64,000 bases of DNA from Coralliovum pocilloporae (GTDB lineage Bacteria > Pseudomonadota > Alphaproteobacteria > Rhizobiales > Cohaesibacteraceae). The stretch is taken from positions 1,384,607 through 1,448,606 of the forward strand of contig NZ_CP132542.1 of assembly GCF_030845175.1 (NCBI RefSeq). Reading direction: 5' to 3'. The notes beneath the pieces were generated by a model. That model was given only the letters and a program-made list of their open reading frames with translations. It was not told where the DNA came from and made no database searches. The position numbers and the translations under genes are program-made. The stretch's first letter is position 1. Every line of letters starts with the position of its first letter. This document shows positions 54,243 through 64,000 of the stretch, in pieces.

Positions 54243-56036
54243 ATGGCAACCGCGTCTCTGACAGAACGGTTTCGGCTGCTCGGCCTTGTTGGTGGCCGAA
54301 TTCTGCGAAATGTGGTTGCGTTCCTGCAATATGGACCATTTCTGCAATGGCGGCTGGGTGGTGGTTCAAACGGCACCTTGCTCTTTGCTCCGCAGGACCT
54401 CAGGACAAGTGATCCCACCATCGCCGCTGATATCTATTCAGGGCGCTTTGCCTTGTCCGGTCAGGTTGTCGAGACGCCCGGCCGTTCGGTTTTTCGCATA
54501 AATCCCCCTTCTCCCGAATGGGCTCAGGCTCTCCACACATTCAGCTGGCTGCGCCATCTCCGCTCCTCTGACAGTGCCCTTGCCTCCACAAATGCCAAAG
54601 CACTTGTGATGGACTGGATTGAAACGCACAGCACCTGGAGCGATCAGGCCTGGGAGCCCGAAGCCACAGCAAGGCGGGTTATTGTCTGGCTGTCCCAGTC
54701 ACCGATGATCCTGAAGGATGCGGATCACGCAACCTATAGCGCCTTTGTCAAATCGGTGACCCGCCAGGTTCGCTATCTGCGCCAGATCGCCGGGCGATCA
54801 GAGCCCGGTTTGCCAAGGCTGAAGATTGCCATTGCCCTTTGTTTCGCATCTCTGGCCATCAGCAGTCAGCGAAAATTCATCCGGTCCAGCCAGCGGCGAC
54901 TGGATGCGGAACTCGAAAAGCAGATCCTGAACGATGGCGGCCATGTCAGTCGCGATCCTTCTGCTCTGATAGACATTCTGGCAGACATGCTGCCCTTGCG
55001 GCAGACCTACACAGCAGAAGGGTCCGGTGCCACAGATGTCATGCAGCGCTGCATAGACCGTATGATTCCGATGCTGCGCTTTTTCCGGCATGGGGACGGC
55101 AATTTTGCCCATTTCAACGGCACTGGTGCCACCCAGACCGATCTGATCGCCACGATCCTGGCTTATGATGATGCCCGCGGCCAACCGCTCTCCAATGCTA
55201 CTTTTTCAGGATACCAGAGAGTTACAGCCGGGTCTGCCTGTCTGATCATGGATACGGGAACACCGCCGCCTATCCAGTATTCGTCCCTTGCTCATGCAGG
55301 ATGCCTGTCTTTTGAATTCAGCAGTGGCAGACAGCAGATTATCGTGAATTGTGGCGCGCCGTCGCATCATAACAAGGACTGGCAGCATATTGCCCGGTCC
55401 ACAGCCGCCCATTCAACAATTACCGTTGGTGATACATCATCCTGTTCCTTTGCATCAGCTCCGGGATTGCCAGGTGGCAACACCAAGGCCATCACATCCG
55501 GGCCTCGCAACGTGCCGCTGGGGCGCGAAGACAGGCAGGACAGAACAATCATTCGCGCATCTCACGACGGCTATAGCACGCGTTATAATCTGACACATGA
55601 CCGGGAAATCACTGTCGACAGTTCAGGGCAGTTTCTGTTGGCACGGGATATCATCCGACGGCCAAAATCCGAGAAGTCAGAACGCACATCGTTTACTGCC
55701 CGCTTTCACCTTCACCCGGCGATCAAGGCTGCCCGGTCAGAAGGCGGCACAATCCTTCTGACCCTGCCGGACGGTACAGGCTGGCAGTTTACGGCAGAAA
55801 ATATGGACACGATGCTTGAGGAAAGTGTCTATCTCTCCGGCCTGACAGGCCCAAGGCGGACCATGCAGATCGTCATCAACTCCACGGTCGGGCATGAAAC
55901 CATCATCGACTGGTCTCTTCAGAACCTGTCCGCGGAAAACCCGAGACAGACAAGACCATCGACACCTGAGAGCGAAACAGCCCAGTTGCCTCTGGAAACC
56001 GGTCAAGGCGACAGTCAGGATCAATCCTCAACTTGA
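54243..56036 (+). CDS. Heparinase II/III-like protein
   Basis: 597 residues. The N-terminal half is an alpha-toroid-like helical region (TWSDQAWEPEATARRVIVWLSQS, LRQIAGRSEPGLPRLKIAIALCFASLAI), and the second half is a beta-sandwich of the Heparinase_II_III family (SLAHAGCLSFEFSSGRQQIIVNCG, HSTITVGDTSS). Such proteins are polysaccharide lyases in soil bacteria, but this rsmB-purH-linked version is conserved in Rhizobiales without a demonstrated substrate. No signal peptide is evident. It could act on surface polysaccharide. Confidence 0.88.
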   Translation: MATASLTERFRLLGLVGGRILRNVVAFLQYGPFLQWRLGGGSNGTLLFAPQDLRTSDPTIAADIYSGRFALSGQVVETPGRSVFRINPPSPEWAQALHTFSWLRHLRSSDSALASTNAKALVMDWIETHSTWSDQAWEPEATARRVIVWLSQSPMILKDADHATYSAFVKSVTRQVRYLRQIAGRSEPGLPRLKIAIALCFASLAISSQRKFIRSSQRRLDAELEKQILNDGGHVSRDPSALIDILADMLPLRQTYTAEGSGATDVMQRCIDRMIPMLRFFRHGDGNFAHFNGTGATQTDLIATILAYDDARGQPLSNATFSGYQRVTAGSACLIMDTGTPPPIQYSSLAHAGCLSFEFSSGRQQIIVNCGAPSHHNKDWQHIARSTAAHSTITVGDTSSCSFASAPGLPGGNTKAITSGPRNVPLGREDRQDRTIIRASHDGYSTRYNLTHDREITVDSSGQFLLARDIIRRPKSEKSERTSFTARFHLHPAIKAARSEGGTILLTLPDGTGWQFTAENMDTMLEESVYLSGLTGPRRTMQIVINSTVGHETIIDWSLQNLSAENPRQTRPSTPESETAQLPLETGQGDSQDQSST

Positions 56037-56177
56037 GGCACGTCGCATTACGGCCGGACGGGACATCAGCAACCAAAGTCTGAGTATTTCCCGCCAGATT
56101 TCACCTCCGATCACTTGGTCTCAACGGTTATTCGTGCTATCGCCTGCGCCATCATCCTGTCAGATCCGGGTCCCTCC

Positions 56178-57794
56178 ATGTCTCTTGTATCCAAGCACAT
56201 CACTCCGCCTGAAACAGTCCGCATCCGGCGGGCGCTTCTCTCTGTTTCCGACAAAACCGGTATTACCGATTTTGCAGCAGCCCTTCACAAGCACGATGTC
56301 GAGCTGATCTCTACCGGCGGCACCCGGAAAGCAATTGAGGATGCGGGGATTCCGGTCAAGGACATCTCAGAAGTGACCGGCTTTCCGGAAATCATGGATG
56401 GGCGCGTAAAAACCCTGCATCCAAAAGTACATGGCGGCCTGCTGGGCATTCCCGATGATGCCGACCATGCAGCAGCCATGTCCGAGCATGATATTCATGG
56501 CATCGACCTCGTCGCCATTAACCTCTACCCGTTTGAAAAAACCATTGCAGCAGGCGCAGACTATGCGACCGGTGTGGAGAATATCGATATTGGCGGCCCG
56601 GCAATGATCCGCGCGGCGTCAAAAAACCACGCCTATGTGACCGTTTTGACAGACCCGGCAGACTATGCCCGCGTTCTCGATGCCATGGACAAGACATCCG
56701 GCACAGTGGACTATCGTCTGCGCCAGGAACTGGCAGCCAAAGCCTATGCCCGTACGGCAGCCTATGACGCGGCAATTTCCAACTGGTTTGCGTCCACTCT
56801 TGAGATTGCAGCACCAACCCACAGGGCCGTTGGCGGCACGCTGGCGGAAGTCATGCGCTATGGAGAGAACCCGCACCAGGCTGCTGCGTTCTACACCAAC
56901 GGCGATGCCCGTCCCGGTGTGGCTACCGCCACGCAGATCCAGGGCAAGCAGCTGTCTTACAACAACATCAACGACACTGATGCCGCCTTTGAGCTGGTCT
57001 CGGAGTTTGATCCGGCCCGGACGGCCGCCGTGGCCATCATCAAGCATGCCAATCCATGTGGTGTTGCAGAAGCGGCAACACTGAAAGAAGCCTATGAGAC
57101 CGCATTCAGGTGCGATCCAGTATCTGCCTTCGGTGGCATTATCGCCCTCAACCGCACACTGGATGCCGCATCGGCTGAGGAAATCGTCAAGATTTTCACC
57201 GAGGTCATTATTGCACCGGATGCAGATGACGACGCAAAGGCGCTTCTGGCTGAAAAGAAGAATCTCCGCCTGCTGCTCACAGGCGGCCTGCCGGACCCAC
57301 GCGCTGCCGGTCTGATGACCAAGAGCGTTGCTGGCGGACTGCTGGTTCAGTCCCGAGACAACGCCTCTGTCGATGACATGACCCTCAATGTTGTTACAAA
57401 GCGGGCACCATCGGCTCAGGAAATGGCAGACATGACCTTCGCCTTCCGTGTCGCCAAGCACGTCAAATCCAATGCCATTGTCTACGCAAAGGACGGGGCG
57501 ACCGTTGGTATTGGCGCAGGCCAGATGAGCCGGGTGGATTCATCCCGCATCGCAGCACGCAAGGCCATGGATGCAGCTGAGGCTGCCGGGCTTTCAGAAA
57601 GCCTCGCTATCGGCTCCGTTGTGGCATCAGACGCCTTCTTCCCATTTGCGGATGGTTTGCTGGCCGCAGCAGAAGCCGGTGCAACCGCCATCATTCAGCC
57701 GGGTGGGTCCATGCGTGATGACGATGTCATTGCCGCAGCAGACGAGGCAGGCCTCGCCATGGTCTTCACCGGCACCCGGCATTTCAGACACTAA
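56178..57794 (+). CDS. purH: Bifunctional AICAR transformylase/IMP cyclohydrolase
   Basis: 538 residues from [28 protein letters not shown]; the frame is open 21 residues upstream but these are not family sequence. It carries out the last two steps of IMP synthesis. The cyclohydrolase block is [13 protein letters not shown] and [13 protein letters not shown]. The transformylase has KHANPCGVA, the catalytic Lys-His pair, and DAFFPFADG. The gap to the heparinase-like gene is 141 bases. Confidence 0.97.
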   Translation: MSLVSKHITPPETVRIRRALLSVSDKTGITDFAAALHKHDVELISTGGTRKAIEDAGIPVKDISEVTGFPEIMDGRVKTLHPKVHGGLLGIPDDADHAAAMSEHDIHGIDLVAINLYPFEKTIAAGADYATGVENIDIGGPAMIRAASKNHAYVTVLTDPADYARVLDAMDKTSGTVDYRLRQELAAKAYARTAAYDAAISNWFASTLEIAAPTHRAVGGTLAEVMRYGENPHQAAAFYTNGDARPGVATATQIQGKQLSYNNINDTDAAFELVSEFDPARTAAVAIIKHANPCGVAEAATLKEAYETAFRCDPVSAFGGIIALNRTLDAASAEEIVKIFTEVIIAPDADDDAKALLAEKKNLRLLLTGGLPDPRAAGLMTKSVAGGLLVQSRDNASVDDMTLNVVTKRAPSAQEMADMTFAFRVAKHVKSNAIVYAKDGATVGIGAGQMSRVDSSRIAARKAMDAAEAAGLSESLAIGSVVASDAFFPFADGLLAAAEAGATAIIQPGGSMRDDDVIAAADEAGLAMVFTGTRHFRH

Positions 57795-57873
57795 AGCACC
57801 AGGCCTTCAACCTGAATTGGCAGCGGTGCTTTAAGAATCTGTTTTGCGCGAGCTTGTCATTCTCAACATGCGG

Positions 57874-57897
57874 AAGCCGGGCAATGCCCGGCTTTTT
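57874..57897 (+). terminator. Intrinsic terminator after purH
   Basis: Stem AAGCCGGGC / GCCCGGCTT with a 3-base loop followed by TTTC on the plus strand, 80 bases after purH and adjacent to the stop of the convergent MFS gene. Confidence 0.85.
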
Positions 57898-59247
57898 CTA
57901 TACCGCCTCAACCCGCAGGAGGCCGAGAAAACCAACAACAAGAAAGATAACCAGAACAGCCACGCCCAATGTCACATCACCTGTTACCGCTGTAACCGTG
58001 GCAACGGCAAAGGGACCGAGAAAACTGGTCAGTTTGCCCGACAGGGCATAAAGCCCGAAAAACTGTGTTCTCTGGTCTTCAGGCGCAATGCGCGCCATCA
58101 GGGTTCTGCTGGCAGACTGAAGCGGGCCTGATGCAGCACCGATAAAGCCGCCGACCAGCAGGAAAACCTGCTCGGAGAGGCCTGTAAAAAGCCCCTCGCC
58201 GCCTTCTGGTACAGAGACAATCCAGAGCACTTTATCCGGCTGCAGGGACAAGAGCAGAACAGCACTGACAATGAGAATTACGATCGATACAAGCACGACC
58301 GGCTTCGGGCCATATCTGTCATCTGCAATACCACCGAGAACCGCACCGATTGTTCCGGTAATGGTGAGAAGAATGCCGAACAGACCCACCTCAATGGTTT
58401 GCCACCCAAACACAAGGGCTGCATAGATGCCGCCAAAGGCAAACATGGCCGCCAGCCCGTCCGCATAGATCATATGGGAAATCAGATAGGTGAAGGCATT
58501 CCGGTGTTTTCTGGCCTGCCGGATAGACAGGAGTGTGATCTGATACCCCTCTCTCAGACTGGCAAGGAAGCGCGCTCGTCCGGAACCGTCCGGAACAAAC
58601 AGAAACAGCGGTATGACAAAGACAGCATACCAGAGCGCCGTAAACGGACCTGATGCCCTGTCACCTTCTGCGAAAGCCGGATCAAGCCCAAAAAGCGGCT
58701 CAAAACCAAGCAGAGTCAGACCGGTCTCCTCTCGACCAATCATCAGGCCAAGAACCAGAACAAGACAGATCAATCCGCTGACATATCCCGCAGCCCAGCC
58801 ATAACCGGACAGACGCCCCCACTGCTCACGCGGCGCAAGCGATGGCATCATGGCATTGGTGAAGACCACAGCAAATTCAACAGCAACCGTACCTGCAACA
58901 AAGGCCACGAGCACAAGACCGATGGAGCCATCCTGGCCAGGTATTCCCCACCACAAAGCCAGTGAAGAGAAAATCAGCACAACGGAAAAGGCGAAAATCC
59001 AGGGCTTTCGCCTGCCTGAGCAGTCCGCAGCAGCGCCCAGAACAGGGCTCAGGAGAGCAATGATCAGGCCTGCAATACCGGCAGCCCATCCCCAGAGAGC
59101 CTGCCCGTCTGCCGGGCTATCAGCCAAACGGGACGCAAAATAAGGCGCAAAAACAAATGTCGTTATGAGGGTAAAAAACGGCTGTGCCGCCCAGTCAAAC
59201 AACAACCAGCTACCAATGGCGCGTTTCCGGGGCGGCACAGAATTCAT
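57898..59247 (-). CDS. MFS transporter of the UMF1/Atg22-like family
   Basis: 449 residues, twelve membrane helices. The start SWLLFDWAAQPFFTLITTFVFAPYF is the family signature, and SLAPREQWGRLSGYGWAAGYVSG is also typical. Atg22 of yeast exports amino acids from the vacuole; bacterial substrates are unknown. The gene is 12 bases downstream of the NAD-glutamate dehydrogenase gene, so the pair may be co-transcribed and an amino acid is a fair guess. Confidence 0.9.
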   Translation of the reverse strand: MNSVPPRKRAIGSWLLFDWAAQPFFTLITTFVFAPYFASRLADSPADGQALWGWAAGIAGLIIALLSPVLGAAADCSGRRKPWIFAFSVVLIFSSLALWWGIPGQDGSIGLVLVAFVAGTVAVEFAVVFTNAMMPSLAPREQWGRLSGYGWAAGYVSGLICLVLVLGLMIGREETGLTLLGFEPLFGLDPAFAEGDRASGPFTALWYAVFVIPLFLFVPDGSGRARFLASLREGYQITLLSIRQARKHRNAFTYLISHMIYADGLAAMFAFGGIYAALVFGWQTIEVGLFGILLTITGTIGAVLGGIADDRYGPKPVVLVSIVILIVSAVLLLSLQPDKVLWIVSVPEGGEGLFTGLSEQVFLLVGGFIGAASGPLQSASRTLMARIAPEDQRTQFFGLYALSGKLTSFLGPFAVATVTAVTGDVTLGVAVLVIFLVVGFLGLLRVEAV

Positions 59248-59259
59248 TTAAGCCATGAC

Positions 59260-62200
59260 CTAGGCTCGAGCCAGATCGGCAAGAAGGCCAGCAGCAACCG
59301 CGAATTTCGATACGGTCGGCGCATCTCCTTCTGTCACACCGGCCACCGTTTCGCGCGTTCTGCCAACACGCTCGCCCTGACTGTTAATCCAGGCGTCAAA
59401 GCCGCCTTTCATCGCCAGCACCTCAGTGGTGATGTTTCGGTGAGCATCAGCCAGTGCATTCCGCGCCCGGTCAAGAGCCAGACCATCATAATAGTCGGCA
59501 ACTTCCAGCTTCCGGGCCAGAGCATCGATCCGGCCAATCTGGAAGTATCCGGCAATCGCAAAGTAGACCTCTGCCACTTTGGTGAGTGGCTTGCCTGTCC
59601 GTTCAGACACGATCAGCATGTCCGGAACAAAGCCGAGAACCGGAAGAAGCGCAATATGACGCGCGAGGTCGGTTGGAACGCCCACAGCTTCATATCCCTT
59701 GATCTCCTCTGTGACAGCCCCGACCAGATAGTCCGGCAGATATGTGTCAATTTTAGGAAGAAGGGTATCAACCGCCTTACGGAACCGACCAACAACTTCT
59801 GACAGACCGTCACTGAAGTCGATATTGCGATGGAACCAGGTGGTCTGGTTGAGCACCACTTCCTGGACCGCCTGATAGAGCGCCAGCTGGACTGCACCCG
59901 GAATCTTCGTATCCAGTGCATCAATCTTCAGATTAAGCGCCAGAAGGTCAAATCCGTCACGCACCGCTGCAAAGGCACGCACCACATCCGGAGCAGTCGC
60001 ACCGGTCTGATCCACCACACGGGTGAGGAATGTCGGACCGCCGCGGTTGATCATGGAATTGGCCAGCATGGTGGCAATGATCTCGCGACGCAGGCGATGC
60101 GCCTCAATCTCATCAGAATAGGTGCTCTGCATCTGCGACGGGAAATAACGCACCAGCTCTTTGGAGAGATAGGGATCATCCGGCACGTCACTGGCCAGCA
60201 GGTCATCATAGAGAGTGAGCTTGGCATAGGCGAGCAGCACGCCTATCTCGGCACGGGTCAGCGGAACTCCCTTCTGTTCCCGATCAATCAGCTCGGCATT
60301 GTCCGGCAGTTCCTCCACCTGACGATTGAGAAGCCCGCGCGCTTCAAGTCCCTGCATGAACCGGACCTGATAGCCGAAATCCTCCATGCCACGCCGCTCG
60401 TCGAGAGAAATAGCCAGAGTCTGCAGGTAGTTGTTCCGCAGAACCAGCGCAGCCACTTCTTCGGTCATGTCTTCAAGCAGCACGTTCCGGCTCGGGATGT
60501 CGAGCTTACCCTGGCGCACGGCGGCACCAAGCGCAATCTTGATATTCACCTCAACGTCAGATGAGTTCACACCGGCCGAGTTATCGATGGCGTCGGAATT
60601 GCATCGGCCACCACGGAGGTTGAAGGCAATACGGGTCTTCTGTGTAACACCGAGATTGGCACCTTCACCGATCACCTTGACATTGAGCTCATCAACCGTG
60701 ATGCGTATCGCGTCATTGGCCCGGTCGCCAACTTCGAGATCTGTCTCATCATTGGCACGGATATAGGTGCCGATACCGCCAAACCACAACAGATCTGCAT
60801 GGGACCGGAGAATAGCCTTCATCAGCTCCTGAGGGGTTGTCTTGTCAGCATCCAGGCCGAGAAGAGCCTTGATCTCCTTGCTGAGTGTAATGGATTTCTC
60901 GGCGCGTGAGAAAACCCCGCCACCCTTTGAAATCAGCGACGTATCGTAGTCCTGCCAGCTGGAACGGCCCATATCAAAGAGCCGTTTCCGCTCAACCCAG
61001 CTTTTGGCCGGATCCGGATCCGGGTCAATGAAAATATCCCGGTGATCAAAGGCAGCGACCACCTTGGTGGCCTTGGACAGAAGCATGCCATTGCCGAACA
61101 CATCGCCGGACATGTCTCCAACACCGATAGCCGTGAACGGTTCGGTCTGGATATCATGATCCATTTCCCGGAAATGACGCTTCACAGCCTCCCAGCCACC
61201 ACGGGCCGTAATACCCATTTTCTTATGGTCATAGCCCGCAGACCCGCCAGAAGCAAAAGCATCATCCATCCAGAAGTCTTTGGACTGGGAAATCGCATTG
61301 GCCGTATCAGAGAAGGTAGCCGTACCCTTATCGGCTGCGACAACCAGATACGGGTCATCATTATCGTGGCGGATGGTCCGTTCTGGTGGAAGAACAGTCT
61401 GACCATCAAGATTATCCGTGATCTCAAGCAGGCTGCCGATAAAGACCTTGTACGCCTCGGTCCCTTCGGCAAAAAACTCATCCCGGCTGCCGCCGACCGG
61501 CAATTGCTTCGGCACGAAGCCGCCCTTTGCACCAACCGGAACGATCACCGCATTCTTGACCTGCTGAGCTTTCACCAGACCCAGGACTTCAGTCCGGAAA
61601 TCCTGCGGACGATCAGACCAGCGCAGACCGCCACGGGCAACTTCACCAAAGCGCAGGTGGACCCCTTCGACCCGAGGAGAATAAACAAAGATCTCCCGGA
61701 ACGGCTTGGGATCCGGCATTTCATCAACGGCACGCGGATCAATCTTGAAAGCAATGGTCTGAAGGGACGGGTCCTCTTTCGGAGCATGGAAGAAATTCGT
61801 CCGCAGGGTCGACATGACCACATTTTCAAACCGGCGCAGGATTCGGTCATCATCAAGGCTGTCAACGGCCTCAAGTTCAGCGGCAATCTCCTGCTGGATA
61901 CGGTCCGTGGCCTTCTCCCGACCGGTCTTTGCCGGATCAAAGCGGGCTTCAAACAGCTCCCAGATCCGGGATGCAATGGCGTTGTAGCGACCAAGTGTCG
62001 TCCACATATAATCCTGGGAATAAGGAATGCGGACCTGACGCAGATAACGGGAAATCGTCCGCAAAACAGCGACAGCACGCCAGTCCAGATCGGTCCGGGT
62101 CACGAGCGCATTATACCCGTCATCCTCAGCCTGGCCGGTCCAGATTGCAAGGAAGCAGGCTTCGAAGCGGTCCCGCATGCCGGACACATCAATTTCTCCA

Positions 62201-64000
62201 CCATCCGGACGCACCAGCGTCATGTCATGAATGAAGATAGCCGCATCGTCCCCATCGGGATTAAGCTCATAGGTCCGCTCGTCAATGACGCGGAAGCCCA
62301 TATTCTCAAGAACCGGGATACGGTCTGACAGAGGAACCGGCTGCCCCGCACTGAAGACTTTCAGAGAGGCCTCGTTTCTGTCGGTCTGAGGCCGTCTGTA
62401 AAATTTGATCTCCGTCTCTCCGGACCGGCGCAGGCGCTCGGCAATGCACAGATCAGAAACGGCAGCCTCAATCGGATAGGCTTCCACATAAGCCGCCGAG
62501 AACGCATCCGCATAGCGGGTCAGAAGCAGACGGGCCTCGACAGGATCATAGTCCTGATAGAGGGCAACCCGCAGGCGATCCGCCCACGTCTTGACAATAT
62601 TGGAGACCTCCGCTTCCAGCTCATCGCGGCTCGGATTAGGCGTCTCTCCGCCATCACGACCGATAATAAAATGTACCCGGGCCAGAGATCCTTCGGGGAA
62701 AGACGGGTAATAGGCCGAGAGTCGCCCGTCATAGACAGATTTCAGATAATTGCCCACCCGCTCGCGAACTTCGGACGTATAGCGATCACGCGGCACATAA
62801 ACCAGAACAGACACATAGCGGTCAAACCGGTCACGGCGCGCCAGAACCCGGATACGCGGGTGCTCCTCAAGCTGCAGGATAGCCATGGCGAAACCGGACA
62901 GGGTGTCGGCATCAACCTGGAACAATTCATCCCGCGGATAGGATTCAAGAATATTGATCAGCGCCTTGCCGGAATGGCTGTCTGCATCATATTTCGACTT
63001 ATGGATAACATGCTCAAGCTTGCGTCTCAGGAACGGAATACGCCGCGCAGAACGCGTATAGGCCGTTGAGGTAAACAGGCCGACAATCCGCAGCTCACCA
63101 CTCAGCTTACCGGATTCATCGAAAATCTTGACGCCGATATAGTCCATATAGGCTCGACGATGGACCATGGTCCGCACATTGGCCTTGGCAACGATCAGCG
63201 GCTCGGGCCGTTTCAGGAATTCAAGAACTTCCGGAGTAATGCTGACCAGCTCCTTGCCACGCCGGAGAACACGGACATCCGGGTTGCTCAACAGACCAAG
63301 ACCCGGCTCATCTCCCTGGATCAGATCGGCAATATCACCCTCATCCTTGAAGATATATTCGCGCATGCCAAGGAACGTGAAATTGTTATCCGCCAGCCAT
63401 TGCAGGAAGTGCAGGGCCTCGGCAATTTCCTCCACCGGCATGGGTGGTGGATTGGTCTTGTAGTCTTCAATGGCCTGATCAAGTCGTTTGACCATGGACG
63501 GCCAGTCAGTAACCGCACTGCGGACTTCTGCCATAACCGTGTTGAGCAGCTCAGCAAGCGCATCCCGGTCAGACCCGACCTCCATCCGTTCCACATGAAT
63601 ATGGATGAAGCTCTCACGAATACGTCCGGCATCTTCATCCTCATCAGAGGAGAAACTGAGCTCTGTCAGCTTGCCTGCCTTGTTACGGGCAGCACAGAGG
63701 ATCGGATGCACCACAAGACGGATATCAGCACCTGCATGCTGAAGAGCACCCAGAACCGAATCAACAAGGAACGGCATATTGTCGTTGAGAACCTCAACAA
63801 CGGTAACCTGTTCATGCTGGGTTCCTTCCAGATCCGGGAAGTGCGGATTGTAAACGCGAATGGCATGGCTGGACTTGCGTGCGCTGGCAACGAACTCTCG
63901 TGCTTCTATGGCAAGTTCAGCAAGTTCTTCAGCACCATAGGGTAGAACATCCTCTTCAGGAGCAGCGGAAAAAAGCTCATTCAGAAAACCGGGTAGGTCA
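59260..64000 (-). CDS. gdhB: NAD-specific glutamate dehydrogenase, large (GDH-180) type; 5' end beyond the window
   Basis: About 1580 residues are present; the frame is open to the right edge, where it reads LPGFLNELFSAAPEEDVLPYGA. The expected size is about 1600, so only the first few dozen residues are missing. The long N-terminal region carries ACT-like modules (NDNMPFLVDSVL). The catalytic part has GGLRWSDRPQDFRTEVLGLVKAQQ, VPVGAKGGFVPKQ with the substrate lysine, and IGVGDMSGDVFGNGMLLS. The enzyme degrades glutamate to 2-oxoglutarate with NAD. Confidence 0.96.
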   Translation of the reverse strand, partial: DLPGFLNELFSAAPEEDVLPYGAEELAELAIEAREFVASARKSSHAIRVYNPHFPDLEGTQHEQVTVVEVLNDNMPFLVDSVLGALQHAGADIRLVVHPILCAARNKAGKLTELSFSSDEDEDAGRIRESFIHIHVERMEVGSDRDALAELLNTVMAEVRSAVTDWPSMVKRLDQAIEDYKTNPPPMPVEEIAEALHFLQWLADNNFTFLGMREYIFKDEGDIADLIQGDEPGLGLLSNPDVRVLRRGKELVSITPEVLEFLKRPEPLIVAKANVRTMVHRRAYMDYIGVKIFDESGKLSGELRIVGLFTSTAYTRSARRIPFLRRKLEHVIHKSKYDADSHSGKALINILESYPRDELFQVDADTLSGFAMAILQLEEHPRIRVLARRDRFDRYVSVLVYVPRDRYTSEVRERVGNYLKSVYDGRLSAYYPSFPEGSLARVHFIIGRDGGETPNPSRDELEAEVSNIVKTWADRLRVALYQDYDPVEARLLLTRYADAFSAAYVEAYPIEAAVSDLCIAERLRRSGETEIKFYRRPQTDRNEASLKVFSAGQPVPLSDRIPVLENMGFRVIDERTYELNPDGDDAAIFIHDMTLVRPDGGEIDVSGMRDRFEACFLAIWTGQAEDDGYNALVTRTDLDWRAVAVLRTISRYLRQVRIPYSQDYMWTTLGRYNAIASRIWELFEARFDPAKTGREKATDRIQQEIAAELEAVDSLDDDRILRRFENVVMSTLRTNFFHAPKEDPSLQTIAFKIDPRAVDEMPDPKPFREIFVYSPRVEGVHLRFGEVARGGLRWSDRPQDFRTEVLGLVKAQQVKNAVIVPVGAKGGFVPKQLPVGGSRDEFFAEGTEAYKVFIGSLLEITDNLDGQTVLPPERTIRHDNDDPYLVVAADKGTATFSDTANAISQSKDFWMDDAFASGGSAGYDHKKMGITARGGWEAVKRHFREMDHDIQTEPFTAIGVGDMSGDVFGNGMLLSKATKVVAAFDHRDIFIDPDPDPAKSWVERKRLFDMGRSSWQDYDTSLISKGGGVFSRAEKSITLSKEIKALLGLDADKTTPQELMKAILRSHADLLWFGGIGTYIRANDETDLEVGDRANDAIRITVDELNVKVIGEGANLGVTQKTRIAFNLRGGRCNSDAIDNSAGVNSSDVEVNIKIALGAAVRQGKLDIPSRNVLLEDMTEEVAALVLRNNYLQTLAISLDERRGMEDFGYQVRFMQGLEARGLLNRQVEELPDNAELIDREQKGVPLTRAEIGVLLAYAKLTLYDDLLASDVPDDPYLSKELVRYFPSQMQSTYSDEIEAHRLRREIIATMLANSMINRGGPTFLTRVVDQTGATAPDVVRAFAAVRDGFDLLALNLKIDALDTKIPGAVQLALYQAVQEVVLNQTTWFHRNIDFSDGLSEVVGRFRKAVDTLLPKIDTYLPDYLVGAVTEEIKGYEAVGVPTDLARHIALLPVLGFVPDMLIVSERTGKPLTKVAEVYFAIAGYFQIGRIDALARKLEVADYYDGLALDRARNALADAHRNITTEVLAMKGGFDAWINSQGERVGRTRETVAGVTEGDAPTVSKFAVAAGLLADLARA

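Noticed and set aside
61042..62328. Open frame of 428 codons on the plus strand inside the glutamate dehydrogenase gene
   Set aside because: Antisense to conserved catalytic sequence; long only because of codon bias in the real gene.
1..64000. CRISPR arrays, insertion sequences, prophage or toxin-antitoxin genes
   Set aside because: No spaced repeats, transposase, integrase, phage structural genes or recognisable toxin-antitoxin pair were seen on either strand.

Overview
The window comes from an alphaproteobacterial chromosome, probably of the Hyphomicrobiales (Rhizobiales) type, with moderate to high GC. The support is in the gene content and order: hemD, a Mic60/mitofilin-like gene and a HemY-like gene in a row; ccmABCDG divergent from acnA with a DUF1223 gene behind it; mtaB-ftsY-yciB; DUF2794; an SDHAF4-like DUF1674 protein; rsmB, a heparinase II/III-like gene and purH in a row; and a giant NAD-dependent glutamate dehydrogenase. 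Nearly all of it is dense, ordinary chromosome. I see no insertion sequence, integrase, prophage or CRISPR array.

Layout: 1-4.1 kb, end of hemD, mic60-like, hemY-like, then tRNA-Thr(CGT). 4.5-12.6 kb (minus), a purine salvage operon with two adenine-deaminase-family enzymes around a BMP-type nucleoside ABC transporter, divergent from an AraC-type regulator (12.8-13.7 kb). 13.9-17.5 kb, a secreted SH3b protein and a 1050-residue exported protein of unknown function. 17.5-28.1 kb, a surface polysaccharide locus. 28.3-33.2 kb, an esterase, dapF, mtaB, ftsY and yciB. 33.2-37.5 kb (minus), cytochrome c maturation genes ccmABCDG, a NUDIX hydrolase and an unknown protein. 37.8-41.4 kb, acnA and a DUF1223 protein. 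41.5-45.8 kb, htpG, a probable small RNA, DUF2794, a GNAT enzyme and a Bax-inhibitor-1 protein. 45.9-52.7 kb, ybbP/ybbA/tesA, thpR, a low-molecular-weight phosphatase, pterin dehydratase, SDHAF4-like and htpX. 52.7-64 kb, rsmB, heparinase-like, purH, an MFS transporter and the NAD-glutamate dehydrogenase, which runs off the right edge.

The polysaccharide locus is the most unusual region. It holds a sialic-acid-synthase-like enzyme without its usual C-terminal domain, a CMP-sialate synthetase fused to a HAD phosphatase, a stand-alone phosphomannose-isomerase cupin, two related putative glycosyltransferases, two KpsS-like proteins in tandem, a half-length KpsC-like protein and UDP-glucose dehydrogenase. 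No UDP-GlcNAc 2-epimerase is present. Read together, the genes could make CMP-KDN (or a similar nine-carbon acid) from fructose-6-phosphate through 6- and 9-phosphate intermediates and place it in a capsule that also contains glucuronate. This is inference from gene content.

Other points of interest: two good heat-shock-type (RpoH-like) promoters with identical 17-base spacers ahead of htpG and the Bax-inhibitor gene; an apparently independent structured RNA upstream of htpG; and a second adenine-deaminase paralogue with altered active-site motifs.
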